A DNA stretch of 64,000 nucleotides from an uncultured Eubacterium sp. (GTDB lineage: Bacteria; Bacillota; Clostridia; Lachnospirales; Lachnospiraceae), in the NCBI GenBank assembly GCA_910586445.1, contig CAJUHV010000008.1, forward strand, positions 1 through 64,000. The letters are read 5' to 3'. Below are positions 9,304 through 18,189 of the stretch, piece after piece. Each line of letters opens with the position of its first letter. Positions within the stretch are counted from its first letter, which is position 1. The position numbers were made by a program, and so were the translations under genes. Below the pieces are notes generated by a model. That model saw nothing but the letters and a program-made list of their open reading frames with translations. It had not been told where the DNA came from and did no database searches.

Positions 9304-10011
9304 TTATTCAAACATCTCTGTACTTTCTTCCCGGATTTTCAGCTGCTGCATAAAAACCCATACGCGAAACAGCCTCTCTGATAAAAAGCCAAAGATTCGT
9401 TTTTGATAATCATCATGATCCGTAAGGTCAATTCTTGATTCCACCTCGAATAAAATGTCAAACAGCCACTCGCAGTATGCATCAATGACTGCTTTTTTGC
9501 CAATAACCATATTGCCCATCGTCATAATATTCGTTTCCTGATTCCATAAAAACGCAGGATAATACTGCGGGTATTTTTCTTGAATCACCCTGCCGCATTC
9601 TTCCCAGTCTGAAACACAGTGCCTAGATTTATAATGCTGAAATACACTGCTATATTTTGTCATGCCACTGTCTGGTACAATCAGATCATACTGCTGCATA
9701 CACTGTTCAATATAAGAAACCGGCAGAAGCATTGATTCCAGCTGATCTAACTTTCGTTTATTCTCTGCCTGTATAAAATATCTCCGATAATGACACAGTC
9801 CTACGACATCGCTTTTCACATTTTTCCATATCCAGTACAGTCCTGTCAGCTCACAGAATGTACGGTTTTTCTGCGAAATATGTTCTCCCAGATCGTCCCT
9901 TAAATATCCCAGATCTTTGTTCCCTTCCCTGCCTACCTGCATAGCATAATAACCTTCCGCCACAGGGACATTAAACGGTTTATGTGTCATAATATATATT
10001 TTTATATCCAT
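9304..10011 (-). CDS. DUF4422 domain protein (putative glycosyltransferase)
   Basis: The frame is open to 10116, but ATG 10011 (MDIKIYIMTHKPFN) has GAGGT upstream and matches the start of the paralogue at 7270-9138, giving about 235 residues. Shared motifs are IMTHKPFNVP, ELTGLYWIWKN and VGLCHYRRYFI. The histidine/tyrosine/arginine cluster and the C-terminal RIFGFLSERLFRVW are typical of this family, which is proposed to act as glycosyltransferases in capsule and surface glycan synthesis. It appears to be a single-domain protein. Confidence 0.75.
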   Translation of the reverse strand: MDIKIYIMTHKPFNVPVAEGYYAMQVGREGNKDLGYLRDDLGEHISQKNRTFCELTGLYWIWKNVKSDVVGLCHYRRYFIQAENKRKLDQLESMLLPVSYIEQCMQQYDLIVPDSGMTKYSSVFQHYKSRHCVSDWEECGRVIQEKYPQYYPAFLWNQETNIMTMGNMVIGKKAVIDAYCEWLFDILFEVESRIDLTDHDDYQKRIFGFLSERLFRVWVFMQQLKIREESTEMFE

Positions 10012-10073
10012 TACGCTTACCTCATGCATATATTGTTCCATACAATATTCTTGTTTTGCAAAAGCCCACTTTC

Positions 10074-10173
10074 CAATCAGTTTCGCAGCTCTTATTTTAC
10101 AGCTGCCACTTCCCAAGCAGCTTCGCAGCTCTTATTTTGCAGCTGCCTGTTCCCAATCAGCTTCGCAGTTCTT
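10074..10173. repeat. 40-bp tandem repeat copying a gene 3' end
   Basis: CAA(T/G)CAG(C/T)TTCGCAG recurs at 10074, 10114 and 10154, a 40-bp period. The copy at 10154 contains the last codons (KELRS) and TGA stop of the 10157-10675 gene. The other two copies lie beyond that stop. Confidence 0.75.
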
Positions 10174-10675
10174 TCACGGGAATCCATGCAAATCTGCTGC
10201 TTTCTATGCAGATTGGATAATAGCCTTTGATCATCCCCCTGCCTGTCATCCATTTCCCGACCGGTTCATCAGCCAAGATCCCATTTACATTCTGCATAAA
10301 ATATTCTGTTATTTTTATCTGATCTAATTCATCCAAAACCTGTCCCGCCTCGAGCATAACCGCAAGATCAAATTTTTTATTTTTCATGCACGCAAAGCAT
10401 TCCAAATTGTTATCCAAACAATGGATAAAATCCTTCTCTGTTCTGATTTCATTATAAACTTCTGCAAAAATCGGCAGATGTATTTCCGGGTAAAAATCTA
10501 TTCCGCATAAAACAGCTTCTGCGTTTATTTCCACTCCTGCCATCTGTCTGGATACAGCTCCGATTCTCTTTAAAAGCATGCCTGCGTCCAAAATGGATTT
10601 TGCACCCAGCTTTTCGATCATTTCAAAATAACAAAACATGGTATTTGAATCTGTAATTGTTCCTATTCCGTGCAT
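10157..10675 (-). CDS. Hypothetical protein, possible SAM-methyltransferase-like fold
   Basis: This is a 172-residue protein. The stretch GAKSILDAGMLLKRIGAVSR, then VLCGIDFYPE and KKFDLAVMLEAGQVLDE, resembles the strand-loop-helix order of a Rossmann-like methyltransferase. The usual glycine-rich loop is not intact, so I do not assign an activity. An AGAGGA site lies close to the ATG. It is in the same direction as the glycosyltransferase genes and probably shares their transcript. It may be a degenerate or structural enzyme of the glycan pathway. Confidence 0.55.
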   Translation of the reverse strand: MHGIGTITDSNTMFCYFEMIEKLGAKSILDAGMLLKRIGAVSRQMAGVEINAEAVLCGIDFYPEIHLPIFAEVYNEIRTEKDFIHCLDNNLECFACMKNKKFDLAVMLEAGQVLDELDQIKITEYFMQNVNGILADEPVGKWMTGRGMIKGYYPICIESSRFAWIPVKELRS

Positions 10676-10724
10676 GATCCTCTTATACTCCTCCTATTTT
10701 ACTGCCAAATATATTAACCATTCA

Positions 10725-10853
10725 TTACAAATAATCCAACAGATCCTGCTGCAGTTCTTCTGCATGGCATTTCTATGCCAGTATGTCGGCAGCTCACTAC
10801 AGATAGTCCAACAGATCCTGCTGCAGTTCTTTTGCACGGCATTTCCATGTATG
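10725..10853. repeat. 72-bp spaced duplication of a glycosyltransferase 3' end
   Basis: CCAACAGATCCTGCTGCAGT occurs at 10736 and again at 10808. The second belongs to the final codons (ELQQDLLDYL) and stop of the gene at 10797-11984. The first, about 50 bp of near-identical sequence, lies downstream of that stop and still reads like the same C-terminus in one frame. Confidence 0.8.
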
Positions 10854-11984
10854 ATGTTCTTTTGCATAGACATATCCTCGATCTGCTATCTGCTGCATCT
10901 GGTCGGTATCATACAGAAGCTCACGCACCAGATCCGGCAGCTGGTCGATCTGTGTCAGTTCAAACATTACCAGCTTCTGCTGCACGCGGTCTGTATCTGG
11001 AAATTCCTCTTTCATATATACAGAACTGTCTGTCACTGCTACTGCACCTGCCAGCATGCCGTTAAATACACGGTCATGTGTGCCGTCTTTAAACCACGTC
11101 ATCGTATTTAAAACAATCTTAGACTCCTGCATATATCCTATGATTTCTTCCGCACTGACACGGCCTCCGTATACAAGATTTGGATGATCAAGCCATGTAC
11201 ATGCCTCCCATCCGTTACCATACAAATGCACATGTATCCCATGTTCTACTAAAGTACGTACCGTCTTTTCCCTGTAATAAGAAGCAGCCAGCAGATCTAC
11301 ATAATGCAGGTCAGCTATAATTTCACACAGCCTGTCTTCTGACACCTGTATCCCGGCTTCACACAGCGTCTTTTCCACTGCCTCTTCTGTCGTCATATGC
11401 GGACATTCAATCAGCATATGATACGCCTGATCCGCGATCTTTTCTGCGTCGAATTCTTTATACTTTTGAAAATCCGGCATAACGTTTTTTACATAATCTC
11501 TGGACAGGCCGCCTGCGTACAACACATCAATCCTTCTTTCCGCGATCTTTCGTGCAGCTCCGCCACGGGCGATCCCCGCATGCGGCAGATAACCCGAAAC
11601 CGGAATCTGCGGATAAAACCTCTGAATATAACGCATATGATTTCGATCAGGACATAATACCGCAGCTTTCCGCGGAGAAGCATCCAAAGCCGGCTTATAA
11701 CAAAATGGATGATCCATCAGTATATTGACCACAAAAAGATCTAAGTCATTCCAGATATTATTACCCTGCGTCAGCTCCATATTATATCCCAGATTATTAA
11801 ATGTGATGACTGCCGTAACAGGCTTTTTCACAAATGCCGCAAGCTGCCCCAGACTTTTCTGCAGATCAGCCGTGTCAAACAGCATTGTCTCATACCCCAT
11901 GCCTTCAAACTCTCTCTGCAGCTCAACCGCAAAAATATCTAACGTATCGTATACACCTATAAAAAATATCAATCTCCGATTCAT
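10797..11984 (-). CDS. CgeB-type glycosyltransferase
   Basis: This 395-residue protein has a GT-B layout. Its N-terminal half (MNRRLIFFIGVYDTLDIFAV, VITFNNLGYN) recognises the acceptor. Its C-terminal half has HLYGNGWE, VLNTMTWFKDGTHDRVFNGM and AGAVAVTDSS, the donor-binding pattern of the CgeB / Glyco_trans_1_2 family. The end, YAKEHHTWKCRAKELQ, matches the related protein at 12146-14212. AGGAT precedes the ATG. It is one of four such proteins in the island and is predicted to be cytoplasmic. Confidence 0.85.
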   Translation of the reverse strand: MNRRLIFFIGVYDTLDIFAVELQREFEGMGYETMLFDTADLQKSLGQLAAFVKKPVTAVITFNNLGYNMELTQGNNIWNDLDLFVVNILMDHPFCYKPALDASPRKAAVLCPDRNHMRYIQRFYPQIPVSGYLPHAGIARGGAARKIAERRIDVLYAGGLSRDYVKNVMPDFQKYKEFDAEKIADQAYHMLIECPHMTTEEAVEKTLCEAGIQVSEDRLCEIIADLHYVDLLAASYYREKTVRTLVEHGIHVHLYGNGWEACTWLDHPNLVYGGRVSAEEIIGYMQESKIVLNTMTWFKDGTHDRVFNGMLAGAVAVTDSSVYMKEEFPDTDRVQQKLVMFELTQIDQLPDLVRELLYDTDQMQQIADRGYVYAKEHHTWKCRAKELQQDLLDYL

Positions 11985-12004
11985 AAAATCCTATCCCCAT
12001 ACTA

Positions 12005-12158
12005 TTTCTTTATGATTATATACTACAGGCCTATTTTTTTTAATTACATTCAACAGATCTATTATTTTTTTATGATTATATTCAACAGCCGTATTATTTC
12101 TTTATGATTACATACTACAGGCCTATTATTTCTTTATAACTGCATTCAACAACTTTTA
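12005..12158. repeat. 32-bp tandem repeat at a gene 3' end
   Basis: ATTCAACA or ATACTACA blocks start at 12020, 12048, 12080, 12112 and 12144. Spacing is 28 and then 32 bp three times, each with TTTATGATTA-like sequence between. The last block contains the final codon and stop of the 12146-14212 gene. The array fills the gap to the next gene. Confidence 0.8.
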
Positions 12159-14212
12159 TCCATAAGTTCAAGCAGCTGTCCTGCCCGCCTATACCATGTA
12201 TGCTCTTTTTTGGCTTTCTGATAGCCGCTTTCTGCAATCTTCTCCCTTCGCCTGTCATCTTCCAGCAGGGATTTTATTTTCTGCGGCAGCTCATTGATGC
12301 GGTCGAGTCCAAAGATAAGCAGTTCTTGTTCATTTACCAAATTCTGTTCCAGATAAGTCGTACGGTCAGTTACGACAACAGACCTCTGCAGCATTGCATT
12401 CGCAATCCGTTCCGTAAACCCATCTTTATGCCACGTCATAATATTAAGTGACAGCTTTGAGCTGCCATATACCTGCAGCGCCTGCTCCCCGACCGCCTGC
12501 TCATGGCAGACCAATCCTTCATATGCACACAGCGGGCATTCCTTCCAGCTGGCCCCGAATACATGGATCGTAAATCCCGCCTGCAGCAGCGTTTTAAGTA
12601 CTTTTCCGCGGTAATAATGCGCAAGCCGTAAAATCGTCCACCGCACCCCGAAAAACTGCTGTTCAAATTCCTCATCTGTGTACGTCATATGATAATATTC
12701 CAACAGCTTTTCCAATGCGCGCTCCGGCGTCCCTGCAATATCCATGCGCATATACAAAATAAACCTGTTTATAAAATATGCCCTTTTCTTATCGTTTTTT
12801 CGAAGCGCCTTCAGCTCATCTAGCAGACTGTCGCGGTACGTGCCCAAAAAAGAAATGTCGTATACACGGTTCTGCTGCCCATAATACTGTTCCTGTCCGG
12901 CAGGCGGTAAAAATCTGGCAGGATGCTTATAATATTTTTCGATAAAAGCAGCATAATTTCCATCAGGCGTCAGCACTGTCATCTGCTTTGGCACGTTTGT
13001 CAGATGGTGCCGCAGCCACACCGGGTGGTCAAATACAAAATAATATTCCGGTGCTCCAATCGCATCGTGTATAAAGCTGCCGTCTTTCTTCTTTGCTGAA
13101 AATAAATACGTCTGCATGCCGATCACTGCTTTTAAGCGTCTTCTTACAAAGGCTGTGATTTCTTCCATCGGCTGCTTTGCCATATCAAAATAAATGACAC
13201 TGCACCCATGCTCCAGCAGTGCCTTTCCAAGGTTTCTGGCAAATGTATCCAGCACATGGTAGCAGATCTCATCCCCCGCATAAATTAAAACCGGCTGCGT
13301 ATAATCATAGATTCTGTAATACTCCTGACTGCTGGAAAGCATTCCTTCCAGATATGACTCAGCCTGTCCGCCTCCTTCCCATAAAACACCCTTTACCGCC
13401 TCGTCAAAGCATCCTATCGCCAGCAGCTCGGACTTATATCTGCTGATTATATAGCAGTCGGTTTTCCACCCATATATTTCCGGCTCATTCTCATATATTT
13501 CCGGCTTTTTTCCATGTACTTCCTGCTCATTCTCATATATTTCCGGCTTTTTTCCATGTACTTCCTGCTCATTCTCACGCACTTCCGGCTCCTGACCATG
13601 CACCGCCAGCTTATTCCCACTCACTTCCTGCTCATGCCCATGTACTTCTGGTTCCTGAACATATATTTCCGGTTCAAGCCGCTGAAAGCTGTATTGATCA
13701 AGCTGCTGTTCTACGCCCAGTGCTTTTTCACACCGTTGACTCTGTTGTTCTGCGCTTAGTGTCTTTTTATATATATTTTCCTGCGCGCTCTGCTCCTCTG
13801 CCCCTTCTGTTATTAATACGACCCGGTATTTTTTTGCAATCCTAAGAAGCAGCTCATAATTCTTTTTCGCACATAATAAATGGTTAATCCCGCCGACATC
13901 ACTCAATGCCTTTTTGCTGACCCATAACTCCCCCTGTATCAATGTTTCATCCAACAATATTTCTTCAAATATAAGGTCTCTCCTGGCACCTTTTATATCT
14001 AGCAGTATTTCTTCAAATGTATGATTTTTTTTACTGCCTTCTGCATCTTGTGGTATTCCTTCACATGTAAAATCTATTGTTCTGCTTTCTGCATCCAGCT
14101 GCGCTTCTTCAAACGCAAAATCCCTCTTTCCGCCCTTTATTTTTTTAAGAAAAAGCTTCTGAATGCAGACTGCCCCTATCGCTCTTAAATCATTATCTGT
14201 ATTTGCCATCAT
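12146..14212 (-). CDS. CgeB-type glycosyltransferase with repeat-rich N-terminal region
   Basis: This 688-residue protein has three parts. Residues about 28-91 hold four diverged 16-residue repeats around FEEILLD, followed by helical sequence (AKKNYELLLRIAKKYRVVLI). Residues about 180-249 are ten seven-residue repeats such as EQEVHGK and KPEIYEN, probably an extended acidic linker. From about 255 a glycosyltransferase domain like that at 10797-11984 begins; it includes VLTPDGNYAAFIEKYYK, ISFLGTYRDSLLDELKA, HVFGASWKECPL and LSLNIMTWHKDGFTERIANA. The start is MM with GGGAATGG upstream; either Met is possible. The catalytic part looks intact. The linker length may vary between strains. Confidence 0.8.
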   Translation of the reverse strand: MMANTDNDLRAIGAVCIQKLFLKKIKGGKRDFAFEEAQLDAESRTIDFTCEGIPQDAEGSKKNHTFEEILLDIKGARRDLIFEEILLDETLIQGELWVSKKALSDVGGINHLLCAKKNYELLLRIAKKYRVVLITEGAEEQSAQENIYKKTLSAEQQSQRCEKALGVEQQLDQYSFQRLEPEIYVQEPEVHGHEQEVSGNKLAVHGQEPEVRENEQEVHGKKPEIYENEQEVHGKKPEIYENEPEIYGWKTDCYIISRYKSELLAIGCFDEAVKGVLWEGGGQAESYLEGMLSSSQEYYRIYDYTQPVLIYAGDEICYHVLDTFARNLGKALLEHGCSVIYFDMAKQPMEEITAFVRRRLKAVIGMQTYLFSAKKKDGSFIHDAIGAPEYYFVFDHPVWLRHHLTNVPKQMTVLTPDGNYAAFIEKYYKHPARFLPPAGQEQYYGQQNRVYDISFLGTYRDSLLDELKALRKNDKKRAYFINRFILYMRMDIAGTPERALEKLLEYYHMTYTDEEFEQQFFGVRWTILRLAHYYRGKVLKTLLQAGFTIHVFGASWKECPLCAYEGLVCHEQAVGEQALQVYGSSKLSLNIMTWHKDGFTERIANAMLQRSVVVTDRTTYLEQNLVNEQELLIFGLDRINELPQKIKSLLEDDRRREKIAESGYQKAKKEHTWYRRAGQLLELMDKSC
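13466..13675 (-). repeat. 21-bp in-frame repeats (ten heptapeptides)
   Basis: Within the 688-residue glycosyltransferase, 21-bp units encode heptapeptides of the form E-x-E-(V/I)-(H/Y)-(G/E)-x. Two 42-bp blocks (EQEVHGK plus KPEIYEN) are identical at the protein level. The frame is kept throughout. Confidence 0.85.
13940..14131 (-). repeat. 48-bp in-frame repeats (four diverged copies)
   Basis: Residues 28-91 of the same protein form four 16-residue units: GKRDFAFEEAQLDAES, RTIDFTCEGIPQDAEG, SKKNHTFEEILLDIKG and ARRDLIFEEILLDETL. The DNA shows the matching 48-bp periodicity of TTCTTCAAA-like blocks. Confidence 0.7.
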
Positions 14213-14382
14213 TGATATCCATTCCCTTAATTTTCATTTATAAAGCTGTTATTCATTTTATGCTATAACAAGTATTATTTAGCTTTTCTACCTAAGTTCT
14301 TTTATTATTCTAAATACTTGATTTTTATTTATCTGAAACACATTTATTGTTTATTACACGTACTGCCAAACAATAATTTATA

Positions 14383-14411
14383 TTGTAATTCTCCATGCTG
14401 TCTATTATAAT
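14383..14411 (+). promoter_or_regulatory. Sigma-A-type promoter for the plus-strand glycosyltransferase genes
   Basis: TTGTAA at 14383-14388 and TATAAT at 14406-14411 are separated by 17 bp, leaving a leader of about 100 bases before ATG 14517. It lies in the 304-bp divergent gap 14213-14516. That gap is AT-rich, and apart from this promoter and the ribosome binding site at its end I see nothing else in it. Confidence 0.55.
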
Positions 14412-14516
14412 ACTATTTATCAATATTGGCTATACCTAACAGCCTCCCTTTGCTTTTAAATCAGCCCGGCAAATGCCGCTGCTTACATATCAACCATAAA
14501 GGAGATCACTATTTGT

Positions 14517-15701
14517 ATGAAACTGCTTTTTTATCGATACGGCAGTATCTGTGAGCCTTTTATTCTGGATGCTCTTGCGCAGCTGGGAATCAAGGTCACG
14601 GAACTGACGCCGGAAATGTCAAACAAAAATATGCTGCCGAGTGAAGTCGTTGCGGCGGTAAACGATGCCCTGCTTTCTGATCATTTTGATCTGGTATTTT
14701 CTATCAATTTTTTCCCAGTCGTATCAGACGTGTGCAATATTTTCCACATACCGTATGCCGGATGGTCGGTAGATGCCCCTGTAATGGAGCTATACAGCAG
14801 ATCTGTAACAAATCCATGCAATTATTTGTTTTTATTTGACCGCTGCCAGTATCAGGAAATAGAGCCTTTAAATCCGGGCCATGTTTTTTACCTCCCGCTG
14901 GCTTCAGATCCTGCATTTATGCAGTCTGTTATCCAAAACAGCACAGACAGCAGATTTTGCAGCGATATCTCTTTTGTAGGGTCTTTGTATACAGAAAAAT
15001 GCGCATATGATAAATTAAAGCCTCTTCCAGAATACTGGTCTGGATTTTTAAAAGGAATGATGTGTGCCCAGCAGAAAATATATGGATATTATTTTATCGA
15101 CGAGATACTGACAGAGCCTTTGATCGAAACATTTAAAGCACACATGCCTAATTATTATGCACCATTAGATGCCCCATACCTGACGGATACGGCTATTATT
15201 TCTCAACTGTATATCGGGAACAAAATATCATCGCTGGAACGGGTCAGCCTGATGAAGCTTCTTGCATCCCACCATTCACTGGACATATATACCGGCAGTG
15301 ATACGAGCGGAATTGCAGGCATACACAACCGCGGGCTTGCCAAGACACTTACCGAAATGCCGCTGATTTTTCATTCGAGCACCATCAACCTAAACATGAC
15401 CTCAAAAGCAATCCGCTCAGGCATCCCGCTGCGTATCTGGGATATTTTAAGCTGCGGCGGTTTCCTGATCACAAACTATCAGGCAGAACTGCCAGAATAT
15501 TTTACAGTCGGCGAGCATCTTGACATATACGAAAGTGAAGAAGACCTTCTCGAAAAATGCAGCTATTATCTTTCAAATCCTGCCCGCGCACAGGAAATTG
15601 CGCAGAACGGCCTTGCACTCGTATCGGAGCACCATACTTACAGACACCGTATGGAACAGCTGCTGCTCACTGTATTCGAGCATAAAACATCGGCAGAATA
15701 A
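14517..15701 (+). CDS. DUF3880/CgeB-type glycosyltransferase
   Basis: This 394-residue protein begins MKLLFYRYGSICEPFILDAL. It has VFSINFFPVVSDVCN and IPYAGWSVDAP, the DUF3880 acceptor-side domain. The C-terminal half carries INLNMTSKAIRSGIPLRIWD followed by ILSCGGFLITNYQAEL, the donor-binding motif of the family. The end, NGLALVSEHHTYRHRMEQLL, parallels the minus-strand members. GGAG lies 12 bases before the ATG, a long spacing. It heads a plus-strand run of three glycosyltransferase genes. Confidence 0.85.
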   Translation: MKLLFYRYGSICEPFILDALAQLGIKVTELTPEMSNKNMLPSEVVAAVNDALLSDHFDLVFSINFFPVVSDVCNIFHIPYAGWSVDAPVMELYSRSVTNPCNYLFLFDRCQYQEIEPLNPGHVFYLPLASDPAFMQSVIQNSTDSRFCSDISFVGSLYTEKCAYDKLKPLPEYWSGFLKGMMCAQQKIYGYYFIDEILTEPLIETFKAHMPNYYAPLDAPYLTDTAIISQLYIGNKISSLERVSLMKLLASHHSLDIYTGSDTSGIAGIHNRGLAKTLTEMPLIFHSSTINLNMTSKAIRSGIPLRIWDILSCGGFLITNYQAELPEYFTVGEHLDIYESEEDLLEKCSYYLSNPARAQEIAQNGLALVSEHHTYRHRMEQLLLTVFEHKTSAE

Positions 15702-15787
15702 TATTTTGCAGAAAAGAATTTCCAGAAACATTTTCCATAAGAAATCAACGTATGCTTAAACGTTTTTAATTATAGAAAGGATTTTGC

Positions 15788-16840
15788 ATGAAAAAAATAA
15801 GCGTGATCATTCCCTGCTATAATGCAGAAGACTATATAGACCAATGCATTTTATCTATAACCGGCCAGACAATCGGAGACGAAGCATTGGATATCATCGC
15901 AGTCAATGATGCCTCCACCGACTCTACCCTGTCTCACCTGCTTGCGCTTGAGCAGAAATATCCACAGTCCGTTATGGTCGTTAACTGCGCGCAGAACGGG
16001 CGGCAGGGCACAGCGCGCAACATCGGTCTGAGCTACGCAAATGCTGACTATGTCAGCTTTGTAGATGCCGATGACTGGCTGGAACCGACAGCCTATGAAA
16101 AGATGTACCGCAAAGCAGTAAAATATAAATGTGATGCGGTAGCAGCCGGTTACAAGAAGGAAATGACCAGAGAATCATCTCCAATGGGAAAAAACGGCAG
16201 TCAAGACCAGTATTATATTATAGAAAATGATGCAGACCGCGGGGCTTTTGTCGGCATAGATTTTGGGATCGGTATTGTAGGTAATCTTTACCGCAGATCA
16301 ATGCTGCTGGACAATGAAATTTTATTTCCCGAGGGTTATTTTTATGAAGACGACTATTGGTATGTGCTTTCCATGCATTACATTCATTCTGCTTATATTA
16401 TCGGAGAAGATTTTTACCATTATTATCAGCGCCCTGACTCAACGATACACCAGTCTAATTCACTCCATCAGCTGGACCGCGCGAGGGTAGAAGAGATCAA
16501 GCTGAAGGAACTGTTAAAACGCGGTATTTTCCAACGCTTTCCGACTTTATATGAGCACGAATTTATCCGCAGATACTATATGGACATGCTGTATGTTCTT
16601 TTTATGCAGTTTGACAGCTGTGACTATGCGACAATCCGCATGCTGCATGATAATACGTATCAGATTTTTCCAAACTACCGAAACAACCCGTTTGTCATAC
16701 GTATTCTAAACGGAAAAGGCGGCGTATATATGAAAGCAGTATATGAAGCTCTGGATCAGGAATTTACGGACGCCCGCATAGATGAATTGAAGGCACTCTG
16801 CCTTTCGGATACAACAGACTGGACAAATATTCGTATTTAA
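15788..16840 (+). CDS. Glycosyltransferase family 2 protein
   Basis: This 350-residue GT-A enzyme starts KKISVIIPCYNAEDYIDQCI, the classical GT2 opening. It has AVNDASTDST for nucleotide binding and YVSFVDADDWLEP with the DxD-type metal site. GTARNIGLSYANADY is also conserved. An AGAAAGGA site precedes the ATG. After residue 220 it is helical and lacks membrane segments. It probably adds a sugar to the same glycan as the neighbouring enzymes. Confidence 0.9.
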   Translation: MKKISVIIPCYNAEDYIDQCILSITGQTIGDEALDIIAVNDASTDSTLSHLLALEQKYPQSVMVVNCAQNGRQGTARNIGLSYANADYVSFVDADDWLEPTAYEKMYRKAVKYKCDAVAAGYKKEMTRESSPMGKNGSQDQYYIIENDADRGAFVGIDFGIGIVGNLYRRSMLLDNEILFPEGYFYEDDYWYVLSMHYIHSAYIIGEDFYHYYQRPDSTIHQSNSLHQLDRARVEEIKLKELLKRGIFQRFPTLYEHEFIRRYYMDMLYVLFMQFDSCDYATIRMLHDNTYQIFPNYRNNPFVIRILNGKGGVYMKAVYEALDQEFTDARIDELKALCLSDTTDWTNIRI

Positions 16841-16936
16841 AAATAAAATCCAGCCTTATAAAAATCGAAATTATGAAAATATAATATTTGATACAAATTT
16901 GTGCCGCCGGCCAAAGGCGGTGGAATGGAGATGATT

Positions 16937-18112
16937 ATGAACATTATTTTTCTAGACTGGCCCTGTTTCTGCAGAGAGGACACGGTTTCTGCGCTGTCGG
17001 CACTCGGCCATTCTGTTTCTTTTTTCTTTCATCCAGAATACGATTCACGCAGGTCAGCGGTATTTGACGCAGCTTTCGATGAATTCTGCAGCAGCGGAAA
17101 CTATGACCTCGTATTTTCCTATAATTTTTATCCGCTTGTATCAGAAGGATGTAAACGTCGTGGCTTAAAATACATTGCAATCGTATACGATGCCCCGCAC
17201 GTATCACTTTATTCATATACAATCGTATACCCATGCAATTATATATTTTTATTTGATTATACACAATATCAGGAACTAGCCGGTATGGGCATTACGACCG
17301 TGCATTATTTTCCATTAGCCGGAAATACTGACCGCATACGCATGCTGCTCGCGCGTGAACACAATCCAGAGCGCTATACAGCTGATGTATCGTTTGTAGG
17401 CTCCTTATACAACGAAGACCACAACTTTTTTGACCGCCTGACCGGACTGAGTGACTATGCAAAAGGATATCTGGATGCCATTATGGAGGCCCAGCTTAAA
17501 GTATACGGTTACTATTTTATTGAAGAACTACTGACAAAAGATATTCTGTATGAAATGAAATCCTCTGTCCCATACCATGCAAACTATACAGGCATACAGA
17601 CAGACGAATATATCTATGGCAACTATTTTATCGGCCGGAAACTGACGGAAAAAGACCGCCTCCGTACATTAACAGCGGCAGCGGCAGTACATCCACTGCG
17701 CCTGTACACGTTAAACAGCAGTTACCACGCACCCGGCATTGAAAACATGGGAACCGTAGATTACCACAACGAAATGCCTTATGTATTTCATTATAGTAAG
17801 ATCAACCTAAATATAACACTCAAAAGCATTAAATCCGGTATTCCGCTGCGCGCAGTAGATATTATGAGTGCCGGAGGCTTTTTGTTAACAAACTATCAGG
17901 CAGACCTGCTCCGGCATTTTACACCGGACGAAGATTTTGTCTATTATAATGATCTGGATGACCTGACACATAAGATACGATATTATCTGGAACATGATGA
18001 AGAACGCCGCCGCATTGCACAAAATGGCCAAAATAAGATCCGCTGCCACCATAGCTTTAAACAGCACTTTGAAGAAATTTTTCGAATAATATTAAATGGA
18101 GATTCAAATTGA
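16937..18112 (+). CDS. DUF3880/CgeB-type glycosyltransferase
   Basis: The frame opens at 16901, but ATG 16937 (MNIIFLDWPCFCREDTV) has GGAG six bases upstream and fits the family start, giving 391 residues. VFSYNFYPLVSEGCKRRG, VYDAPHVSLYSY and INLNITLKSIKSGIPLRAVD place it close to the 14517-15701 protein; the two are tandem paralogues flanking the GT2 gene. SAGGFLLTNYQADLLRHF is the donor-site loop. The acceptor is unknown. Confidence 0.85.
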   Translation: MNIIFLDWPCFCREDTVSALSALGHSVSFFFHPEYDSRRSAVFDAAFDEFCSSGNYDLVFSYNFYPLVSEGCKRRGLKYIAIVYDAPHVSLYSYTIVYPCNYIFLFDYTQYQELAGMGITTVHYFPLAGNTDRIRMLLAREHNPERYTADVSFVGSLYNEDHNFFDRLTGLSDYAKGYLDAIMEAQLKVYGYYFIEELLTKDILYEMKSSVPYHANYTGIQTDEYIYGNYFIGRKLTEKDRLRTLTAAAAVHPLRLYTLNSSYHAPGIENMGTVDYHNEMPYVFHYSKINLNITLKSIKSGIPLRAVDIMSAGGFLLTNYQADLLRHFTPDEDFVYYNDLDDLTHKIRYYLEHDEERRRIAQNGQNKIRCHHSFKQHFEEIFRIILNGDSN

Positions 18113-18145
18113 CTTTGTAGTAATATCATGATACACTTAGTGTAT
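18109..18145 (+). promoter_or_regulatory. Promoter with overlapping palindromic operator candidate
   Basis: TTGACT (18109-18114) and TACACT (18132-18137) are 17 bp apart. A perfect 15-base palindrome about a central base, ATACACTTAGTGTAT (18131-18145), covers the -10 element, a placement suited to repressor binding. It would control the coiled-coil gene that starts at 18190. The regulator is unknown. Confidence 0.5.
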
Positions 18146-18189
18146 ATTAGCAGCATACGTATGATACCATTATAGGAAGGAGTGCAGGC

